A DNA stretch of 64,000 nt from NCBI RefSeq assembly GCF_022601715.1, contig NZ_JAKVIM010000009.1, forward strand, positions 82,190 through 146,189, read 5' to 3'. Shown here one piece after another: positions 27,952-35,363 of this stretch. The stretch is from Acinetobacter zhairuonensis. Its GTDB lineage: Bacteria; Pseudomonadota; Gammaproteobacteria; Pseudomonadales; Moraxellaceae. Made by a program: the position numbers and the translations under genes. Below the pieces are notes generated by a model. It did no database searches, was not told the origin of the DNA, and saw nothing but the letters and a program-made list of their open reading frames with translations. The first letter of the stretch is position 1. Each line of letters starts with the position of its first letter.

Positions 27952-28683
27952 TTGAACGCAAGTATTTTACTGATTACGGGTTGGGGTGGCGGTACACAAC
28001 TGCTAGAGCCTTTACAGCAGCAACTGCAACAACAAGGACATGCTGTTGAGTTGATTAATATTTTTAATGCTTTTGATGCCGATATTTTGCAACAACATGT
28101 GGAACTGGCGCGTCGCTTTGATGTGATTATGGGCTGGTCGTTGGGTGGACAACTTGCCACGCTTTTGGTGCAGCAACTCGAACAACAATTTTCAGAACAG
28201 AAAATCTTGATTAACTTGGCATCAAATCCTTGCTTTGTAGCGCAAGCGAGTTGGTCAACTGCCATGCCAGAGCAAACCTTTATTCAGTTTAAGCAGTCCT
28301 TTCAACAGGATGCTGTGGCAACTTTAAAACGTTTTGGATTTTTGGTGTGCCAAGGTACAGATTCTGCCAAGAAAGATTTTATTCAAATGCAAAAACTGAT
28401 TAAACCACAATCAGTTTCACTATTAGAACAAGGTTTAGTGTTGTTAGAGCAGTTGAATTTGACTGAAACTTTAGCGCATTATACGGGACAGCAAATGCAT
28501 GTATTTGCGCAGCAGGATGCACTGGTTCCTTGCGAAATTATTCCAAATACCCAGCAGTTACTTGCAGGAAAAGCAAAAATTGTCGCGATTGAACAGGTTT
28601 CGCATGGCTTCCCATGTTTTGAAGTTGAACAAACTGTGCAAATAATTCAAGATTTTTTAAAGCAACCCGTTCAGGCTGTCTAG
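27952..28683 (+). CDS. bioH: BioH-like pimeloyl-ACP methyl ester carboxylesterase
   Basis: Alpha/beta hydrolase that would release pimeloyl-ACP from its methyl ester, the last step of pimelate arm synthesis for biotin. Features are the oxyanion strand LLITGWGGG, nucleophile GWSLGG (Ser63), an Asp in AQQDALVP and a His in VSHGFP. It starts with TTG, since an in-frame stop lies just upstream and no ATG follows for about 60 codons. It opens a run of bio genes, which strongly supports BioH function over other esterases. Confidence 0.85.
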   Translation: MNASILLITGWGGGTQLLEPLQQQLQQQGHAVELINIFNAFDADILQQHVELARRFDVIMGWSLGGQLATLLVQQLEQQFSEQKILINLASNPCFVAQASWSTAMPEQTFIQFKQSFQQDAVATLKRFGFLVCQGTDSAKKDFIQMQKLIKPQSVSLLEQGLVLLEQLNLTETLAHYTGQQMHVFAQQDALVPCEIIPNTQQLLAGKAKIVAIEQVSHGFPCFEVEQTVQIIQDFLKQPVQAV

Positions 28684-28770
28684 GAATGACCATTCTCGCA
28701 ATGTTTTTTGAAAACTTGCAGGTTTAAGATAGCCCTCATTGAAAAAAACAGGACACCACAGGAGTTATGG

Positions 28771-30054
28771 ATGACCGATTTATTTGACCTTGAACATATC
28801 TGGCATCCGTACACCTCTATGACCAATCCACTGCCAACCTTCAAGGTTAAAAAAGCCTATGGGGCAGTGATTGAACTGGATGATGGACGTCAACTGATTG
28901 ATGGTATGTCTTCATGGTGGTGTGCGATTCATGGGTATAACCACCCTGATTTGAATCAAGCGGTGACCGACCAACTGCAAAATATTTCGCATATTATGTT
29001 TGGGGGTTTTACCCATGATCCAGCGATTGAACTGGGTAAATTGTTATTAGAGATTACCCCGCCTAGTTTAGATAAAATTTTCTATGCCGATTCAGGTTCG
29101 GTTGCGGTTGAAGTTGCGCTGAAAATGGCAGTGCAATATTGGACATCACAAGGCAATACCGAAAAAACCAATTTTGTTACGCCACGTTCTGGTTATCACG
29201 GGGATACATGGAATGCCATGTCGGTGTGTGATCCTGTGACGGGCATGCATCAGATTTTTGGCAGTAGTTTGCCGAATCGTATTTTTGTTCCTGCACCACA
29301 GGTCGGTTTCGACCAGACTTGGGATCCTGCGGATATTACAGAGCTGGCGCAGACCTTGGAACAGCATCACCACAGTATTGCAGGTTTGATTATTGAGCCG
29401 ATTGTGCAAGGTGCAGGAGGCATGCGCTTCTATCATCCTGAGTATTTGCGTCAAGCCAAATTACTCTGTGAAAAATATAAAATCCTGCTGATTTTTGATG
29501 AAATCGCGACCGGTTTTGGACGTACAGGCAAACTCTTTGCTTGGGAACATGCCCAAGTTGAACCCGATATTATGTGTATCGGTAAAGGTTTAACAGGTGG
29601 CTATATGACTCTGTCTGCGACTTTAACTTCGAAGCATGTGGCGGAAACCATTTCTAAAGGTGAAGCAGGCGTGTTTATGCATGGTCCAACCTTTATGGCA
29701 AATCCACTGGCTTGTGCAGTGGCGTTACGCAGTACGCAGTTATTGGTCTCTCAAGACTGGCAAAGTACCATCCAACGTATTCGTAACCAGCTACAGCAAC
29801 ATCTCGCACCATTGGCACAACTCAATTATGTGCAGGATGTGCGTATATTGGGTGCGATAGGTGTGGTTGAGCTGAACTTTAATGTTGATATGAAAACGCT
29901 ACAGCAAGAATTTGTAAAACGCGGTATCTGGATTCGTCCATTTGGTAAGTTGGTTTATGTGATGCCACCATATGTGATTTCAGAAGTTCAGCTCGACACC
30001 TTGTTGACTGAATTGGTGGATGTGGTTCGTCATATGCAAGAGGAAGCCGCATGA
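28771..30054 (+). CDS. bioA: adenosylmethionine--8-amino-7-oxononanoate transaminase
   Basis: PLP aminotransferase converting KAPA to DAPA with S-adenosylmethionine as amino donor. Of 427 residues, the N-terminus IWHPYTSM, the [13 protein letters not shown] block, [30 protein letters not shown] and the PLP lysine in [11 protein letters not shown] are all BioA signatures. ATG 28771 is chosen because AGGAG lies 8 bases upstream and the protein then starts like homologues. The stop overlaps the bioF start (ATGA), implying translational coupling. Confidence 0.96.
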   Translation: MTDLFDLEHIWHPYTSMTNPLPTFKVKKAYGAVIELDDGRQLIDGMSSWWCAIHGYNHPDLNQAVTDQLQNISHIMFGGFTHDPAIELGKLLLEITPPSLDKIFYADSGSVAVEVALKMAVQYWTSQGNTEKTNFVTPRSGYHGDTWNAMSVCDPVTGMHQIFGSSLPNRIFVPAPQVGFDQTWDPADITELAQTLEQHHHSIAGLIIEPIVQGAGGMRFYHPEYLRQAKLLCEKYKILLIFDEIATGFGRTGKLFAWEHAQVEPDIMCIGKGLTGGYMTLSATLTSKHVAETISKGEAGVFMHGPTFMANPLACAVALRSTQLLVSQDWQSTIQRIRNQLQQHLAPLAQLNYVQDVRILGAIGVVELNFNVDMKTLQQEFVKRGIWIRPFGKLVYVMPPYVISEVQLDTLLTELVDVVRHMQEEAA

Positions 30055-31208
30055 ATTTGTTAGATCACTATGCTGTACAGTTGGATGAATTGAAACAGCA
30101 GGGCAATTTGCGTCAATTCACTTCAAACACTCAGCAGGGCAAATGGATTGAAATTCAGAACCGCCGTATGTTGAATTTGGCTTCCAATGACTATTTAGGC
30201 TTGGCATCGGATCTGAGCTTACGTGAACAGTTCTTTGATGAAACACCGAATGCGCATCGCGTCATGAGTTCATCTTCTTCGCGGTTGCTGACAGGGAATT
30301 TCCCTGAATATGAACAGTTGGAAGCCAGTTTAAGTCAGGCTTTTGCAGGTCGTGCTGCGCTGTTATTTAACAGTGGCTATCACATGAATATTGGGATTTT
30401 ACCTGCGGTCAGCGATGCCAAAACCCTGATTTTGGCGGATAAGCTGGTGCATGCCAGTATGATTGACGGCATTCGTCTTTCTTCTGCCAAGTATGTGCGT
30501 TATCGCCATAATGACTTACAGCATCTGTCGCAGTTGCTACAAAAATATCATTCAGATGATGCTTTTGATCGGATTATTGTGGTGACTGAATCCATTTTTA
30601 GTATGGATGGTGATGAAACAGACTTGGCTGAGCTAGTTCGGATTAAATCGCAATTTGCCAAAGTCATGCTGTATGTCGATGAAGCACATGCCATTGGCGT
30701 ACGTGGGGAACAGGGCTTAGGTTGTGCCGAGCAATATCAAGTGATCGAGCAGATCGACTTCTTGGTCGGGACGTTTGGCAAGGCGATGGCATCTGTCGGT
30801 GGTTATTTAATTTGCCATCCGATTATCCGTGAATTTTTGATTAATCGTATGCGTTCCCTGATTTTCAGTACCGCACAGCCTCCAATCTGTATGGCATGGA
30901 CCAATTTTATCCTCAAAAAACAGCTTACGATGCACGCCAATCGTCAGCATTTACAACAATTAAGCGCTTATTTACAACAAGCCGTACAAGCAAAAGGGTA
31001 TGCTTGTCCGTCGACCAGCCATATTGTGCCTGTCATTATTGGTGAGTCGAAAAAAACGGTCGATACTGCGGCACAGTTACAGCAGGCAGGTTTCTATATT
31101 ATGCCTGTGCGTCCACCTACGGTGCCTGTGCAAAGTTCGCGTTTACGTATCTGTTTAAATACCCAATTTCAGCAAGATGAACTAGATCAGTTTATCGCTT
31201 TGTTATGA
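30051..31208 (+). CDS. bioF: 8-amino-7-oxononanoate synthase
   Basis: PLP enzyme joining pimeloyl-ACP and L-alanine to give KAPA. The 385 residues show [39 protein letters not shown], the [10 protein letters not shown] aspartate/histidine region and the PLP lysine in [13 protein letters not shown], matching BioF. It overlaps bioA by four bases and is followed 9 bp later by bioC in the same frame. Confidence 0.96.
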   Translation: MNLLDHYAVQLDELKQQGNLRQFTSNTQQGKWIEIQNRRMLNLASNDYLGLASDLSLREQFFDETPNAHRVMSSSSSRLLTGNFPEYEQLEASLSQAFAGRAALLFNSGYHMNIGILPAVSDAKTLILADKLVHASMIDGIRLSSAKYVRYRHNDLQHLSQLLQKYHSDDAFDRIIVVTESIFSMDGDETDLAELVRIKSQFAKVMLYVDEAHAIGVRGEQGLGCAEQYQVIEQIDFLVGTFGKAMASVGGYLICHPIIREFLINRMRSLIFSTAQPPICMAWTNFILKKQLTMHANRQHLQQLSAYLQQAVQAKGYACPSTSHIVPVIIGESKKTVDTAAQLQQAGFYIMPVRPPTVPVQSSRLRICLNTQFQQDELDQFIALL

Positions 31209-31217
31209 GTTTTAGCG

Positions 31218-31997
31218 TTGAATCCATCTCAAATAGATAAGTCTCGCGTGGCGCTGCGTTTTGCACAAGCGGGACAAAGCTATACCGAACATGCCATCGC
31301 ACAAAAGCAAATTTGTCAGTATCTGATGCAATTGATGCTGGAGCATCTGCCGATACAGCATCAAGCGCGAGTTTTTGAAATTGGCTGTGGTTCTGGCAAT
31401 TTAAGTCATCTGTTATTGCAAAATTTGCAAATTGATCAGCTGATTCTAAATGACATTTATGCCGATGTGCAGCGTCATTTTGCGCAGCTGCAACAGATTG
31501 ATTGGCGAATTGGCGACATCGAACAGCTTGAACTTCCCGCACAATTGAACTTGGTCACATCAAGTTCCGCCTTGCAGTGGATGACCGATTTACGGGCCGT
31601 TTTTAATAAAATAGCATGCGCTTTGGTGCAAGATGGCTTTTTCTGTTTTTCTATTTTTGGGCAGCAGAACTTAAAAGAAATTAAAGCCTTAACGGGGCAG
31701 GGACTTGAATATCATACCTTGCCAGAACTTGAGCATGTGTTAAGGCAATCAGGTTTTGACGTGTTACATCTGAGTGAACAGATCAAGACCTTGCATTTTT
31801 CACATCCCAAGCAAGTATTACAACATTTAAAAGCCACGGGTGTGACAGCAACCAGTACTTCACATCGTTGGACCAAGCATTCGCTACAACAGTTTTATCA
31901 TGATTATCAGCAATTTTCGGAGACGGATCAGCAAGGGCAAACACAATACCTACTCAGCTATCACCCGATTTATTGTATTGCACGGAGAACAACATGA
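31218..31997 (+). CDS. bioC: malonyl-ACP O-methyltransferase BioC
   Basis: SAM-dependent methyltransferase that caps malonyl-ACP so that fatty acid synthase can build pimelate. Of 259 residues, the N-terminus RVALRFAQAGQSYTEHA is BioC-like, the SAM motif is VFEIGCGSGNLS, and SSSALQWMTDL (usual S-x-x-A-x-Q-W) is diagnostic. It starts with TTG at 31218, nine bases after the bioF stop and in the same frame, with a weak ribosome-binding sequence. Its TGA overlaps the bioD ATG. Confidence 0.92.
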   Translation: MNPSQIDKSRVALRFAQAGQSYTEHAIAQKQICQYLMQLMLEHLPIQHQARVFEIGCGSGNLSHLLLQNLQIDQLILNDIYADVQRHFAQLQQIDWRIGDIEQLELPAQLNLVTSSSALQWMTDLRAVFNKIACALVQDGFFCFSIFGQQNLKEIKALTGQGLEYHTLPELEHVLRQSGFDVLHLSEQIKTLHFSHPKQVLQHLKATGVTATSTSHRWTKHSLQQFYHDYQQFSETDQQGQTQYLLSYHPIYCIARRTT

Positions 31998-32635
31998 CAG
32001 CAGACATCTATTTTATCAGTGGGATTGATACAGGTATTGGTAAGACCTATACCACAGGATATTTGGCGAAGTTATGGAATGAGCAAGGTCAGCAGGTGAT
32101 CACGCAAAAATTGATTCAAACGGGTAATGTCGATGTCTCTGAAGATATTCAGCAACATCGTGAAATTATGGGGACAGGTTGGTTGCCAGAAGATGAAAGC
32201 AAACTGACCATGCCTGAAATTTTTAGCTATCCTGCATCACCGCATTTAGCTACCAAGCTTGATGGTCGTGAGATTGATTTTGCCAAGATTGAAGCTGCAA
32301 CACAGCGGTTGGCAGAAAAATTTGAAGTGGTGTTACTGGAAGGCGCGGGTGGTTTAATGGTGCCGCTCACCACAGAATTACTCACGATTGACTATCTGGA
32401 ACAGAAAAAGTTTCCAGTGATTTTGGTGAGCTCTGGGCGTTTGGGCAGTATTAACCATACTTTACTCAGCTTGGAAGCACTAAAAGCGCGAGGTTTATCT
32501 TTATATGCTTTGGCGTATAATTTAAATGATGAATCACAAGATCCATTAATTTCCAAAGATACGTCTGAATATCTCAAAGCATATTTGGCCAAGCATTTCC
32601 CAGAGGCGTTATGGATTGATATTCCAGTGCTGTAA
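31994..32635 (+). CDS. bioD: dethiobiotin synthase
   Basis: ATP-dependent carboxylase that closes the ureido ring of dethiobiotin from DAPA and CO2. The P-loop YFISGIDTGIGKTYTTGYLA lies at the N-terminus, KLIQTG and the EGAGGLMVPL motif follow, and the length is 213 residues. ATG 31994 with GGAG upstream is chosen over an earlier in-frame codon inside bioC. It is the last gene of the operon, ended by a strong terminator. bioB, needed for the final sulfur insertion, is not in this window. Confidence 0.95.
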   Translation: MTADIYFISGIDTGIGKTYTTGYLAKLWNEQGQQVITQKLIQTGNVDVSEDIQQHREIMGTGWLPEDESKLTMPEIFSYPASPHLATKLDGREIDFAKIEAATQRLAEKFEVVLLEGAGGLMVPLTTELLTIDYLEQKKFPVILVSSGRLGSINHTLLSLEALKARGLSLYALAYNLNDESQDPLISKDTSEYLKAYLAKHFPEALWIDIPVL

Positions 32636-32656
32636 TCCGCAGCAGAAGGGAAAAAA

Positions 32657-32694
32657 ATCCGCATTTCACATAACACGAAATGCGGATTTTTTTT
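32657..32694. terminator. terminator after bioD, also facing exbD
   Basis: Eleven-base stem ATCCGCATTTC/GAAATGCGGAT followed by eight T, with an A-run before it. It separates two convergent operons. Confidence 0.92.
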
Positions 32695-32702
32695 CGATAA
32701 GA

Positions 32703-33125
32703 TTAAAGTGAAGTGTTACTTTCAATCCCGATTTTTGTGATATTCAGACGCTGTGCCATCGCCATAACCATCGCGACTTGTTTGTACTCGGTCATGCGGT
32801 CAGGCTGCAGTTTAATCTGATCTGGTTCTGCCTTTTTCGCCACCGTCAGTAATAAACTTTCCAAGGCTTGCTTATTTTCTACAGGCTGATCATTCCAGAA
32901 AATTTTACCTTGTGCATCTAATTTGAGATTGATGATCTCAGGTGGGTGTTCATTGCTTTGTGGTGGTGGAGCACCATTCGGCAAATTAATGTTGATGGCA
33001 TTATTGGGAATAGGGATGGTGATAATAAACATAATGATCAACACCAACATCACATCAATTAACGGTGTCATGTTGACATCGAGCAGTACATCATCGTCAT
33101 CATTTGAGCCAACATTCATACCCAT
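32703..33125 (-). CDS. exbD: ExbD family energy transducer (second copy)
   Basis: 140-residue inner-membrane protein of the TonB-ExbB-ExbD motor. After a short acidic cytosolic N-terminus (SNDDDD), the single helix carries MTPLIDVMLVLIIMFII, where the Asp in LIDVMLVL is the proton-path residue. A periplasmic domain follows. AAGGAG lies 6 bases upstream of ATG 33125. It lies 21 bp after the first exbD copy; two unequal ExbD paralogues also occur in Xanthomonas-type TonB operons, where the second may be specialised. Confidence 0.9.
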   Translation of the reverse strand: MGMNVGSNDDDDVLLDVNMTPLIDVMLVLIIMFIITIPIPNNAININLPNGAPPPQSNEHPPEIINLKLDAQGKIFWNDQPVENKQALESLLLTVAKKAEPDQIKLQPDRMTEYKQVAMVMAMAQRLNITKIGIESNTSL

Positions 33126-33146
33126 AACTTGCTCCTTCTGACCCGA

Positions 33147-33572
33147 TTATGGTGACGCTGGGGGAGTGGTAACAAATGCAATTTTGCCAATCCCAGCTTG
33201 TTTGGTTGCATTGATGACCTGATCAATCGCTTCAAAGTGGGTGAACTGATCACCCCGAATGTGTACTTCAGGTTGAGGGCGTTTTTGTGCCTCTACTTGT
33301 AATCGTGTTAATAAAGTGGCTTTGTCTCCGATATATTTTTCATTCCAGAACACATCACCATTTTTATTCACAGCAAGCTGAATATTTTCAGGTTTATTGG
33401 CATAAGGCGTATTTTTTTCCTCAGGTAATTTTACCGGCACTGTATGAATGGCTACAGGCACCGTTATTAGGAAAATAATCAGTAAAACCAACATAATATC
33501 AACCAGCGGGGTTGTATTAATGGTGCCGATTACATCATCTTCACTATCATCTGAACTGACCATCATGCCCAT
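33147..33572 (-). CDS. exbD: ExbD family energy transducer (first copy)
   Basis: 141-residue ExbD paralogue. An acidic start (SSDDSEDD) precedes the helix with NTTPLVDIMLVLLIIFLIT, keeping the functional Asp. The periplasmic part reads EVHIRGDQFTHFEAID, the usual ExbD end. GAGGA precedes the start. It lies between exbB and the second exbD with gaps of 15 and 21 bp, so all three should be one message. It differs enough from its neighbour copy to suggest an old duplication. Confidence 0.92.
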   Translation of the reverse strand: MGMMVSSDDSEDDVIGTINTTPLVDIMLVLLIIFLITVPVAIHTVPVKLPEEKNTPYANKPENIQLAVNKNGDVFWNEKYIGDKATLLTRLQVEAQKRPQPEVHIRGDQFTHFEAIDQVINATKQAGIGKIAFVTTPPASP

Positions 33573-33587
33573 GCTTGATGTCCTCTT

Positions 33588-34460
33588 TTATTTGTTGACG
33601 ACTTTTTTATGATTTGGATTACTGCTGATTTCACCACTGAGTAAAACAGTATGTAAATCAGAACCAAAAGTACGGACATTTTCCATCACCGCTTTATTAC
33701 GGCGAGTTAACCAGTTATAGCCAAGAACTGCTGGAACTGCGACTGCAAGACCAATCGCCGTCATAATCAGCGCTTCACCCACGGGACCTGCAACTTTGTC
33801 AATCGACGCTTGCCCCGACATGCCAATGGCGGTGAGTGCATGGTAAATTCCCCAAACCGTACCAAACAGACCTACAAATGGTGCGGTTGAACCGACTGTT
33901 GCTAGAAATGCCAAGCCACCACTCAAATGACTTTGAATTTTGTCGATGGCACGTTGAATGGAAATGGTCACCCAAGTATTGAAGTCAATGCGTTCTAATA
34001 AGGTACCTTCATGATTTTTGGTGGAATGAATGCCTTTTTCGGCAATAAAGCGGAATACACTGTCTTTTTCTAAGCTATCTGTTGCATTTTCGAGGGTGCT
34101 GGCATCCCAGAATTCAGCATCGGCTTTGCGACCTTGTCCTTTAATTTTGGACTGTTGCAGCAGTTTGGTAATCATGATGTACCACGTGCCAATTGACATC
34201 ATCACCAAAATAAACAGGGTCGTTTTTGCCACCATGTCACCTTCTTTCCACATCGCTTCTAAACCATAAGGATTATATGCAGGCGTAGCATCTGCTTTGG
34301 CAGGTGGTTGCGGTGCAGTGGCGGTGTTGGTCGAAGTCACCGCTGTGGTGGTTGCAGGGGCAGCATCTTCTGCAAATGCAGGGTGAATTGGGAGTAGGGT
34401 GCTTGCTGCAATTAAGCTCGCGGCTGCGATTTTTTTTACAGGATTCATCATATTATTCAT
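33588..34460 (-). CDS. exbB: ExbB / MotA-TolQ-ExbB proton channel protein
   Basis: 290-residue stator protein of the TonB motor. An N-terminal signal peptide (to about HPAFA, residue 30) and an Ala/Thr/Pro-rich linker precede the three-helix core. The second and third helices hold FLATVGSTAPFVGLFGTVWGIYHAL and PVGEALIMTAIGLAVAVPAVLGYNW. The cleavable N-terminal extension is like pseudomonad-type long ExbB proteins. GGAG lies 7 bases before ATG 34460. It follows tonB with a 28-bp gap. Confidence 0.93.
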   Translation of the reverse strand: MNNMMNPVKKIAAASLIAASTLLPIHPAFAEDAAPATTTAVTSTNTATAPQPPAKADATPAYNPYGLEAMWKEGDMVAKTTLFILVMMSIGTWYIMITKLLQQSKIKGQGRKADAEFWDASTLENATDSLEKDSVFRFIAEKGIHSTKNHEGTLLERIDFNTWVTISIQRAIDKIQSHLSGGLAFLATVGSTAPFVGLFGTVWGIYHALTAIGMSGQASIDKVAGPVGEALIMTAIGLAVAVPAVLGYNWLTRRNKAVMENVRTFGSDLHTVLLSGEISSNPNHKKVVNK

Positions 34461-34488
34461 TTATATGCTCCAATTTTTGTTTAATTCA

Positions 34489-35199
34489 TTAGTTCAAGAC
34501 AAATTCATAGGGAATGTCATACCAGGACTCTTGTGCTTCGCCATCTTTCATTGCGGGTTTAAAGGTGCAGAGGCTAAAGGCTTTGGATGCCGCACGGTCT
34601 AAATTTTTACTACCACTGGATTTTTTGATTTTGGTGTCGATCACACTACCGTTGGTGCCGACCAAAACCGAAATCGTGACTGCACCTTGTTCTTCATTCA
34701 TGAGCGCATCACGCGGATAATCTGGCGATTTGCAGCCTGCTTCACCACGCGAAACGCCACGAGTTACACCCGCAGGTTTAGGTGCAGGGGCTGGTGTTGC
34801 TGCTGCCGCAACAGGTGCGGGTGCTGCTACAGGGCTTGGAGAAGGTGCCGCGGTAGGTGTTGGTGTGGCAGCTTTAACAGGCTGGGTCGGTGTGACAGGG
34901 GCTGTCTTTTGTACGCGCTCAACTTTTTCTACAGGTTTTTCCGGTTCTGGGGTTTTCTGCACCTCTTTGACCAACTTCGGTGGTTCAGGTGGAATCTCTT
35001 TGGGTTTTGGCTTTTCGGGTTCAGGTGGTTGATCTTGAATAATCATCAATTCAACAGTTTGTTCTTCTGGCTTATGTATGGTTTTGGATAAACCTTCCAT
35101 AAGGGCATAGAAAATAAGAAGATGCAGAAAAATGACTGCCCCAATACCAATCAGGCGTTTGGCTGAATTATTCTCTAATGCGGTGAAACTCGTGCCCAT
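34489..35199 (-). CDS. tonB: TonB energy transducer
   Basis: 236-residue protein linking the inner-membrane motor to outer-membrane receptors. Order: short cytosolic N-terminus, one helix (about residues 12-36), a long Pro/Glu/Lys then Pro/Ala/Thr-rich periplasmic spacer (about 45-150), and the C-terminal TonB domain with SPDYPRDALMNEEQGAVTI-type sequence. Two cysteines (GCKSP and LCTFKP) could form a disulfide in that domain. ATG 35199 is chosen because AGGAG lies 6 bases before it; an upstream TTG lacks this. It is the first gene of tonB-exbB-exbD-exbD. Confidence 0.93.
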   Translation of the reverse strand: MGTSFTALENNSAKRLIGIGAVIFLHLLIFYALMEGLSKTIHKPEEQTVELMIIQDQPPEPEKPKPKEIPPEPPKLVKEVQKTPEPEKPVEKVERVQKTAPVTPTQPVKAATPTPTAAPSPSPVAAPAPVAAAATPAPAPKPAGVTRGVSRGEAGCKSPDYPRDALMNEEQGAVTISVLVGTNGSVIDTKIKKSSGSKNLDRAASKAFSLCTFKPAMKDGEAQESWYDIPYEFVLN

Positions 35200-35258
35200 T
35201 GTTACTCCTGAAATTTGAGACAAACAATAAATCGTTCACGCATCACTGCTCACGGAAG

Positions 35259-35363
35259 ATGGGCGGTTTGACGGTATTTGTTGTTTGGCTAAACGAAGGA
35301 TGAAATGTTTTGCCCATACTGTCTTGCTGGAGGTGTTCAAGACAGTATGAACAGAACGCCCAT
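35259..35363. repeat. nested inverted repeats between receptor gene and tonB
   Basis: CATACTGTCTTG (35315-35326) and CAAGACAGTATG (35338-35349) form a perfect 12-bp stem with an 11-base loop. Further out, ATGGGCG (35259-35265) pairs with CGCCCAT (35357-35363). The outer arm touches the stop codon of the receptor gene. No T-run follows on the minus strand, so it looks like an intercistronic stem that could stabilise the receptor mRNA or partly stop read-through into tonB. Confidence 0.65.

Noticed and set aside
34687..35091. 134-codon plus-strand ORF opposite tonB
   Set aside because: Its Cys/Arg/Gly-rich product mirrors the Pro-rich spacer of TonB on the other strand; a shadow.
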